Shown here piece by piece: positions 54,517 through 61,358 of a stretch of 61,358 bases of DNA. This DNA comes from Rachicladosporium sp. CCFEE 5018 (lineage: Eukaryota > Ascomycota > Dothideomycetes > Cladosporiales > Cladosporiaceae): positions 1,084,297 through 1,145,654 of the forward strand of contig KZ111143.1 of NCBI GenBank assembly GCA_002077045.2, in the 5' to 3' direction. A program made the position numbers and the translations under genes. How positions within the stretch are numbered: position 1 is the first letter of the stretch; the number at the start of each line of letters is the position of its first letter. A model generated the notes under the pieces. It was given only the letters and a program-made list of their open reading frames with translations. It ran no database searches and was not told where the DNA came from.

Positions 54517-54822
54517 TCACCAGCTGCGTGTAGTAGTAATGAGGGTTGATGTCATAGACGAGACCATAGCCGAATTTGAGATGGAGGATGTTGTCTGAAC
54601 CTCGTGACTGCTTGCTGAGATACGCGATTGCGTGCTTGTGCGTGGAGGAAACGGAGGCGGGTTGAGTAGCGGCGAAGTGAACGGCGTGATGGTCGGCGGA
54701 GGAGAATCCCAGTCATTGACAGCAGTAGCGTTTGCAGCTGACGACTCCGTGGCGAGGACTAACGGCAGCAACAGGATGCTTGTGATAATACGCAGGTGCG
54801 CAGTGAGCCCCATCGCGCCCAT
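54517..54822 (-). CDS. Doubtful small secreted protein
   Basis: The ATG at 54822 opens a signal-peptide-like N-terminus (MGLTAHLRIITSILLLPLVL) followed by a Ser/Pro/Thr-rich sequence, stop at 54517. Other frames downstream look more protein-like: one reads NILHLKFGYGLVYDINPHYY, another reads GVITAIANIGKRVSAAFSD and ends GAHGMMVARN near 54428. Reading from the signal peptide into these would need two slips of one missing base each, or two introns with weak donors (GTCAAT near 54723, GTCTCG near 54560). The gene could be a small secreted protein with an unresolved structure, a decayed gene or a chance ORF. Confidence 0.3.
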   Translation of the reverse strand: MGAMGLTAHLRIITSILLLPLVLATESSAANATAVNDWDSPPPTITPFTSPLLNPPPFPPRTSTQSRISASSHEVQTTSSISNSAMVSSMTSTLITTTRSW

Positions 54823-55164
54823 GGAGCGTGATCGATTGATGGCGATGAGCTGGCGTGTCTCTCTTTCTGATCTTGATGGCGAGTGTGTTCGCAGCTTCTG
54901 CTACAGCAGACCTGCGCTGTTACTTATGAGTGAACTTCTTCGAGCCTTCACTGGCGCACCATCGTTACACAACCCCTTGACTGACGGCTGAAAGAAGCTT
55001 CGCACCGACGCTTGTGTCACGTGTGAGCAACGTGCCATCACGCACGCCGTGTCAGCCGACAAGACGTAGCGACGTCGCACCCAATCAGTAATAATAGCCC
55101 AATATTGCAGTTGAGGGTGCTTCCACGCAAGACTAATGGCATGCTGCCGCGAGTCTTCGCTTCC
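54823..55164. other. Intergenic
   Basis: About 340 bases between the doubtful secreted ORF and the mL50 stop codon. Nothing else supported. Confidence 0.45.
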
Positions 55165-56536
55165 TCACGCCAGCGGTGTCGTGGTCTTAGCACCTTGATA
55201 TCTGCTTCCAGTGACTGGAAGATTGCGACGAAGTAGTTCCTCCTCGATGACCTTCCAGCGACCAACGTCTTTCTCTTTGTCGATGGGTGTACGACGCCTG
55301 CTGTACACGGTGACATTGGGCACGCTGACCTTCACCTTGATGAGCTCTCTCGTCTGCGCTAGCTTCTTTGGTGCCGGCTTGGTGATGTAGGCATGGTACA
55401 GGTCGATTGGCGTGCTAGCTGAGGACACCACAGCATCGGGGAGCCGGTGGCTCGTCAGCTGGAAGACTCGCTTTAGGATCTAGGTAGGGTCAGCGTCGTG
55501 AGACTTAAGTCGTCACTTTTGGACTAGGAGAGGCCTTACTGTCAGCTTGACCTCGGGATCTGTCAACTTGAACGCAGGGAGATCAAGACTGCCTCCCGCG
55601 CTTGTCCTTTCAGATACCGTCTTGATATCCTGCATCCGCTGCTTCGCTTGGGCATCAAGAGCCGCCATGTCAACAACTTCTTCCCCAGCAGGCTGCTCGT
55701 TCTCAAGACTAGCGATAATGTCGTCTGAGGAAGCTTCCACTACCTCTCGAGCCTCCTCGATCGCCTCGGTCGTTTCCTCTGACTCCACTATCGTTGGCAC
55801 GCCCAGTCCCAGGGTTTCTACAATGAGGTCCCGATCTCCCGTCCCTACGAACTTCATTGAAAGCTTGCCATCCGTCTGGTCAAACGTGACACCGACAGTG
55901 CGTGTCCAGTGGTCCGGGTCCACTTCTCGGTCAGCAGTCAATAAGTCCAGATCTAGCGATGCTTGCTTGGCTACCATAACCTCTACTAGCACATGGCGCA
56001 GCAGATTGCTCCATCCCGCATTGGTCAGTTCCGTCTTCCTCCTTGGGTTGAAACTGCAGCTCGTTAGATAAGATGAATTGTGAAGTGTACAGCAAGGCCG
56101 GTGCTCACGCAATGTACTGCTCGCCACCATCTCGTCGGTCTCTCACCCACTGCTCCCCACCAATCATCTCCAGACCTGCCCAGTCGGAGGACTGCTTGTA
56201 GTCCTTGTTGATACTCGGGTCCACTACCGCTGCCCGCTGCCACTCTCTGCCCTTGTCGTCAACCCATTGCTCGTAGTCGACCGATCCCGTGGCCACAGTC
56301 TCCTCAGCTCGCTTCCTAGTGGCATCCTCGCGCTTCTTCGAGGCCTCGCGGGACTTTTCGTCGCCGAAGATGGACTTCGTTAGACGCTTGAAGAAGGGCA
56401 GTTGCTCCTCGTGTGACCGGCGGGAGACTGAGAATTGTCGTTGGCTCTGAGCGCGGCAGGCGAGGCATACATAGCCAGATGTTGCTGGCTGCACCGCCGA
56501 GCGAAGGGCCTGCTGGGTTACTGAAAGTCGAGGCAT
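55165..56536 (-). CDS. Mitochondrial large ribosomal subunit protein mL50
   Basis: 418 residues in three exons (56536-56109, 56053-55540, 55479-55165). The presequence is MPRLSVTQQALRSAVQ, followed by a CxxC (VCLACR), a charged linker, and QWVDDKGREWQRAA and LEMIGGEQWVRDR. Exon 2 has NPRRKTELTNAGWSNLL. The C-terminal part (AFKLTDPEVKLTILKRVFQ, LKRVFQLTSHRLPDA, NVTVYSRRRTPIDKEKDVG, ELLRRNLPVTGSRY) is the Ribosomal_L50 type region of fungal mL50. Introns GTGAGC...CTGCAG (55 bases) and GTAAGG...ACCTAG (60 bases) keep the frame exactly. It is part of the mitochondrial ribosome; the fungal protein is longer than the animal one. The start could also be at 56584, but the presequence begins at the inner Met. 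Confidence 0.78.
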
Positions 56537-57514
56537 AGCAGGGTGTAGCAAGAAACAGTCCACTATTACCATCTGCTCAGACATTCATGGCTCTTGATGC
56601 AGCTCGGGAGTCCGCTGTTCGCTCGATCAGGCTAGCGCGATATACGCGCGAGTCAGATGAAACCCTCGAGTATCCAGCTTGGTTCATGATGTTGCACAAG
56701 AACTTCCTCACTTCAATTTCACCACTTGACCATACATCGCACACGATATCGCATGGACGTGTCTCGGCGAACCAGAAGCATGAACAACATCTTGCAATAT
56801 GCTCACGAGATCATGTGCGACGAGACGCGATGAACTTCCAGGCCGATTTTCAATTGCTTGGCTGGTCGTAAACGCGCCGGCTATCGATGGACCGCAATCC
56901 TGCAGCAGAAGCCCATTGCAACACAGACTGTGATTCATCTCGCTTCGATGTTATTCACCGGTTCATGTAGCCAAGACTGCTCATGCAGACCGGCCGCCCT
57001 GGTGCAGTCAAGCTAGTCGAAGAGGATTCCAAGCGGTCTTGGTATGACATAATCAGCGAAGTGTGGATATCGCTAATGCAAGCCATGGACGGGACGTTCA
57101 CCTTGTCGTGCTGCATGATGGTGAGTCTGTCTTTCTGTTAAAGTTGCTTTCATTTTTTCTCTCGCCGTCGCTCGAGCCGTTCTTCTACCTCTTCTCCCAA
57201 AAGTCACTTTCACACAGCTAGCTTTGCCTCTCCAAGATCTTGGAGTGCGCTTGTGCTACTATCAGTAAGGCTACACTCGTGAAGCTGCTATAAGGTGAGA
57301 GACAGGGAGAGATAGACACGCGAAATTGTGGCAAAACGCGATCCTGAGTGATATTTCTGCTTTCTGAGCAGCTGTGCCACCAATACGATCAGGTTCATAC
57401 GCTTCTTGAATGAGCGGAGTTCTTTGCGCATCAGGTCCATTGGAAAGAGACAGTATTCCCCATGATCTGTTCACCAATTCGGCTTGCGAATCCCGATAGT
57501 GGCACTCGGCCAGG
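56537..57514. other. Intergenic, divergent promoters
   Basis: Nearly 1 kb between mL50 and the CorA-like gene. A 94-codon ORF (56587-56871) and a 68-codon ORF on the other strand have no features. Pyrimidine-rich stretches near 57140-57220 are typical of a fungal promoter. Confidence 0.5.
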
Positions 57515-59919
57515 ATGAGTCAAGCCGAGCAGGTCGGCGATTTGCTCAAGCAGCTTGATGCCCAGAGGGACGCATATATCGAGTCCCTTCGGCAGATACA
57601 TGAGCTGCTGGCCCAGAATTTGGCGGCCACCACTTCGCAGCCTGCAACAGACGATAGGACACTACATCGACCTTCAATTACAGGACCAAGATCGCCGAGG
57701 CCATCGGTTACACACGCAGCATCGGAACGAAGAGCCGGGGGGAGGAAGTCGTCTGCTGGTTTGGCAACACTTACCACTTCCTCCGAGTCCAGGCGAACAG
57801 GTGACGACTCAGACGTGGATGCAGATGACGAAGACTTGTATGTTTCAGTGTCCCTCGGAGCTGAGAAGTACGATGAGGAAACCCTTCGTAGTCACCTACG
57901 AGCGTACAAGTGGAATCAGTATGGCGCCAAGATCCTAGCCTCCGTCATTGATAGTCCAACGCGCCTTCAGCAACCTCAGCTCATTCATAACAAGCTCGGA
58001 GAAGCAGAAGATCGCAGTCACCTCAGCCATTACTCCGTGTACGATGTGGGAGCTGATGGCGCGCCTCTTCCAGTGGATTTCCCACAGGTAGAGAGAGAGC
58101 AGTCGAAAGCCCAAGCCATATGGCATGCTATCAGAGAAATCAATCAGCCGCCGAAGGAGCGACTCGCAGTGGGCCGCATCACGATCCTGCGCGAGCCGAG
58201 TCCTATGCTGTTCGGTGCTGCGCATCACACACTCAGTCCTCACTTCGATGTCGACGAGCTGTTTAAGCATTTAATCGACGTCAGCGGTACATCTCCGCAC
58301 ATGCATCGATCGTTCGACGACGATTTGCGAAAGCAGAAGAGCTTTGTCTTCAGCTTTGAGTACTTCACCGTGGGTTCTCACATCACGCGTTTCATCATTG
58401 TAATATAGCTAACAGCAGGTAGATCATCGGCCCAGAATGCGTCCCGATGAAGTGGCAGCTTGCTGATCAACAGGATGAACGCAAGGCCGGTCACATCGCC
58501 GTTACGCGCTGCAGCTCAGTCGTCGCCCTCGCTCTTACCGGACCAGCTATACGCAAAGTGAGGAACCCTCATCGGAGAGCAAAGAATGCGTTCGGCTTTG
58601 CCTATGACCCTTGGTCCGCGTGGCATGTGCTGAATTTACAATGCTACCCGGATTGGCATGCAACGATGGACGTAAGTCTCGCTTCTCGTCGTTGCAGGAC
58701 GATGGATGAGGGTCGCTGATCATGTTGACCTACAGATACACGACTCGACGAAGCACTATGTCAATGGCGTAGAAGCGTTCATGACCACGTTGCTCGGTGA
58801 GTACCGCGATGCCCAGAAGCGCTTCGAGCAGATATACAAAGAGATCACGCGACTCGTGACTCCACCACTGGACTTCATCTTCAACTCCGATCTACGCGAC
58901 ACGTTGTTGTTCGAAGACAGTGAGTTTACATACTCGCGCAGATACTTCTGGGCATACCAGACTCTGGGCATGATGAATGATAGTATCAAGCTCATGGTCG
59001 ACGCGTACGAAGATACCTTCACCGATGATGTCTGGGATGGAACGCACAAGACCCTTTGGCCACTACTGGAGCAGAATAGCTCTCGCAATATGTACTTCAA
59101 GAAGAAGATGGCTAGTCTTCGCTCCAAATTCGAGAAGGAGATGGTTGCCCTCAGGAAGATCATCGAGGAAAACGACGATCGCCGAGAAGAGATCAACGGC
59201 CTCAAGGAGGAGCTCTTCAAGGGGACCTCGATCCAAGGTACGTGGACAGCAGACGTCGCATCGTCGCCCAGCCATGACTCTTTGCAGACGTGAGAATTGA
59301 CCAAAACGCAGAATCCCGCAAATCCGTCGAGAACACCGAAGTCAGCATCCTCCAAGGACACAACATCAAGATCCTAACCATGGTATCCCTTGTATTCATC
59401 CCTTTAACCTTTGTCACCTCAGTCTTTGGAATGACCAATATGCCCTCTCGGGAGTCGTACTGGCTGTTCGGCTGCGTCACGGTCGCGGTTTGCGTGCCTT
59501 TTTTCGTCCTGATCGGCTCCCTCAATACAACCACGGGCATGCGCTTCTGGCGAGCAAAGACTGCAGCTCTACTTCGGAACATCGGTAGATTCCTCGCGTG
59601 GTTGATAAGCTGTGGTGGCCACCGCAAGGATGATTCGGACGACGAGGATGACTTGTCCGAGAGCGATAGTGGTATTGGCAATGGCTCGAGGACGAAGTTC
59701 GGTCATCGCCTCTCGAACGCACAAAGCCTGCGAGCCAGGACACGACCTTTGTCACGCCAGAGGAGTAGGGCTCTTGCGGAAGATCTCGAAGCCCGGAAAG
59801 AGGGCTTGCCTGTGGCAGATGCTGTACGGCCAGAGTTGGATCGCTCGCCGAGCTCGATGCTGGCGAAGATGATGATGCATGAGCGGAAGCGCACATTGAG
59901 GTATAGCACAGATGTGTAG
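57515..59919 (+). CDS. CorA-like divalent metal ion transporter
   Basis: 737 residues in four exons (57515-58369, 58423-58671, 58736-59237, 59312-59919). The long cytosolic N-terminus has a Ser/Arg-rich disordered part and DDSDVDADDEDLYVSVSLGAE; the central region includes the mixed alpha/beta funnel and a coiled coil (KMASLRSKFEKEMVALRKII). Two membrane helices follow (KILTMVSLVFIPLTFVTSVF, YWLFGCVTVAVCVPFFVLIG) separated by FGMTNMPSRESY, the counterpart of the CorA GMN selectivity motif but reading GMT-N. An acidic Ser-rich C-terminus (DDSDDEDDLSESDSG) is probably regulatory. Introns of 53-74 bases each restore the frame. It is likely a plasma-membrane or vacuolar Mg2+ channel; the size and tail are those of the fungal CorA-like expansion. 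Confidence 0.88.
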
Positions 59920-60587
59920 CAATCCTGAAGTATCCTCGCTTCTCCAGACATCCGTCTCTCTCGTCTCCGCTGCTGGAGACGACCTCACAACCACTAGAGT
60001 AACCAGCCATGTCGAGGAGAGGCATGATCAATGCACTGCAGGAGCACTCCAATACTGAAACAGAGCATCGACTCGCGTTACCAACGTTTAAAAGCAGCAG
60101 CCCATACAAAGCACATCCTGGAAGATTCTGGCGGACGCTCACGGTCAGGCAGTCTGTATGAATTTCCAGCTCTGAAAACGTCGGTGCAACCTAAGTACGA
60201 CCATGTTTTGTAATTCCACAAACAGAGCCGACGCTCTTTGTTCTCGCGGGTGCCCGTAGGCCTCGTCAGGAGTACAGTCTCTGTCACCTTGCATAACTCG
60301 GCGAGTCCACACCACGAGTGATAGTTTGCTACTCTTTTCGCACGCGATAGAGGGTCCACACGCATCGCAATGATGAATAGCAAAGCAGAACTGCATTGAA
60401 TCATGATCATTTCATTGCTGATTTTCGCTACAAAGATGTCATCGCTCTGCCATATGCTATTCTCTCAGTCCTCGGTGGCACGTATCGACCTTCCTTCGTC
60501 CTTCGTGCCTTGATTGCCCGCGCACGTCGCATCATTCTACCCGAAACAGCTCCATTTCGCCAGACACACGACACCAGGACATTATCA
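59920..60587. other. Intergenic, convergent 3' ends
   Basis: About 670 bases between the CorA-like stop and the Osh-type stop. No supported gene. Confidence 0.5.
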
Positions 60588-61358
60588 CTACGCCCCGTTC
60601 TTGCTCAACTCCTTACTCAACTGACTAAACGGCGGCTTCGCCGCACTCGCCTTCGCCTGATCAAAAACCCACACCCCGTTCGTCTGATCCGCCTCCAGAC
60701 TCTCCCCAGGCGCTTCCTTCTTTAACTTCTCAAAGATCGGCAGTCCCTTGGCCTTCGAGAAAAATCGCCGCTCCCACTCCCTCCCCTCAGCAGCCTCCTT
60801 CTTCCGCATCTCGCGCTGAGAGTTCTCGATCAAAGTCTTCTCCGCGCTCGTCGTGTTCATGTCGCCTTTCAATATAGCTGCGGCGACTTTCTGCCACGCC
60901 CGTCGTGTTTCAAGCGGGTCTTGTGCTTCAATGGGCGCCACTTGAAGGGGTGTTTTGGGCTCGGCTTTGGCGTTGTAGGTATCCACGACCTCTTTCTTCG
61001 CGTTCTTGATCGTGAAATTGTTCGTCCAGGCACCCTCTGCCGTGTAGATGACATCGTGCTTGCTCTTCTCCTTGCCGTGTGGGTACATCGTTGCCGTGAT
61101 AGAGTTCTTCGTGCCGCTCACCCAGCCTTTGCCGGAGTACTCGACTTTGCTGGTGAAGCCATTGGAGCCGACGATGTATGTGCTCTTGTTGAGCTCGACG
61201 TAAGGGCTGCCTGTAATGAGACCTTCGATATGAAGACTTGGAAGTGTGATCAGGTAGTCCTCATCCCAAGCGTCTAGGTGCAAGATCGCGTGACCGACTT
61301 GGCGGACGTGTATGGTGCGACTGAACGATGCCTTCTGCGCATTGTATCCTTGAAGTCG
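60588..61358 (-). CDS. Oxysterol-binding protein family (Osh/Kes1-like), C-terminal part
   Basis: Partial at the window edge: the last 256 codons, frame open to base 1358 of the final kilobase and beyond. It has LQGYNAQKASFSRTI, which follows the family signature EQVSHHPP (outside the window), then ILHLDAWDEDYLITLPSLHI, GLITGSPYVELNKSTYIVG, GKGWVSGTKNSITATMYPH, the DPLETRRAWQKVAAAILKGD helix and a charged C-terminus (RFFSKAKGLPIFEKL). These proteins carry sterol and PI4P between membranes at ER-Golgi or ER-plasma-membrane contacts. The ending resembles the short Kes1/Osh4 type, but the missing N-terminus prevents telling whether PH or ankyrin domains are present. Confidence 0.92.
   Translation of the reverse strand, partial: RLQGYNAQKASFSRTIHVRQVGHAILHLDAWDEDYLITLPSLHIEGLITGSPYVELNKSTYIVGSNGFTSKVEYSGKGWVSGTKNSITATMYPHGKEKSKHDVIYTAEGAWTNNFTIKNAKKEVVDTYNAKAEPKTPLQVAPIEAQDPLETRRAWQKVAAAILKGDMNTTSAEKTLIENSQREMRKKEAAEGREWERRFFSKAKGLPIFEKLKKEAPGESLEADQTNGVWVFDQAKASAAKPPFSQLSKELSKNGA

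Noticed and set aside
1..61358. tRNA or rRNA genes
   Set aside because: I looked for T-loop-like GTTCGANNC with a matching acceptor stem and saw none convincing; a covariance-model scan would be needed to exclude them.

Overview
The window is nuclear DNA of a filamentous ascomycete (Pezizomycotina, most likely a dothideomycete-type mould; the species cannot be told from the sequence alone). The reasons are short introns of about 50-90 bases with GTNNGN donors, CTNAC-like branch points and YAG acceptors, a fungal type I fatty acid synthase alpha chain, a GH11 xylanase, kynureninase and several families restricted to moulds. The piece is a scaffold fragment: it starts inside FAS2, ends inside an oxysterol-binding protein gene, and carries two 100-N assembly gaps (13862-13961 and 38594-38693).

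Layout. 0-9 kb: 3' part of FAS2, two candidate one-helix microproteins, a frameshifted MmgE/PrpD (cis-aconitate decarboxylase-like) gene and a short-chain dehydrogenase. 9-15.6 kb: a large disordered protein whose 5' half is present twice on either side of the first gap at about 97% identity; this looks like two haplotypes or unmerged contig ends rather than a finished tandem duplication. 17-24.6 kb: a secreted GH11 xylanase with candidate regulatory sites upstream, a Trf4/Cid14-type non-canonical poly(A) polymerase and a GCIP-like protein. 24.7-34.3 kb: ARP6 (SWR1 complex), an ARM-fold protein, DPM3, glucosidase II beta, kynureninase and ISA2. 34.6-37 kb: an unrecognised locus with six tandem zinc-ribbon-like modules and an adjoining unknown domain in an overlapping frame. 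37.3-42 kb: phosphoglucomutase cut by the second gap, an F-box-like protein and a DUF7137-like surface protein. 42.4-61.4 kb: NOT1 (CCR4-NOT scaffold), a PWWP-like/BTB-like protein, SEC11, a NADAR-domain protein, a DUF1349 protein, a doubtful secreted protein, mitoribosomal mL50, a CorA-like transporter and an Osh/Kes1-type lipid-transfer protein.

Most genes are unrelated housekeeping genes, as usual in fungi. Some functional neighbours stand out: DPM3 and glucosidase II beta both serve ER glycosylation and sit side by side; three head-to-head pairs (GCIP/ARP6, ARM protein/DPM3, kynureninase/ISA2) share short intergenic promoters. Long conserved genes (NOT1, FAS2, ARP6, kynureninase, CorA) read through cleanly, whereas several accessory genes show single-base frame changes; this contrast argues that at least some of the breaks are biological rather than random sequencing error.
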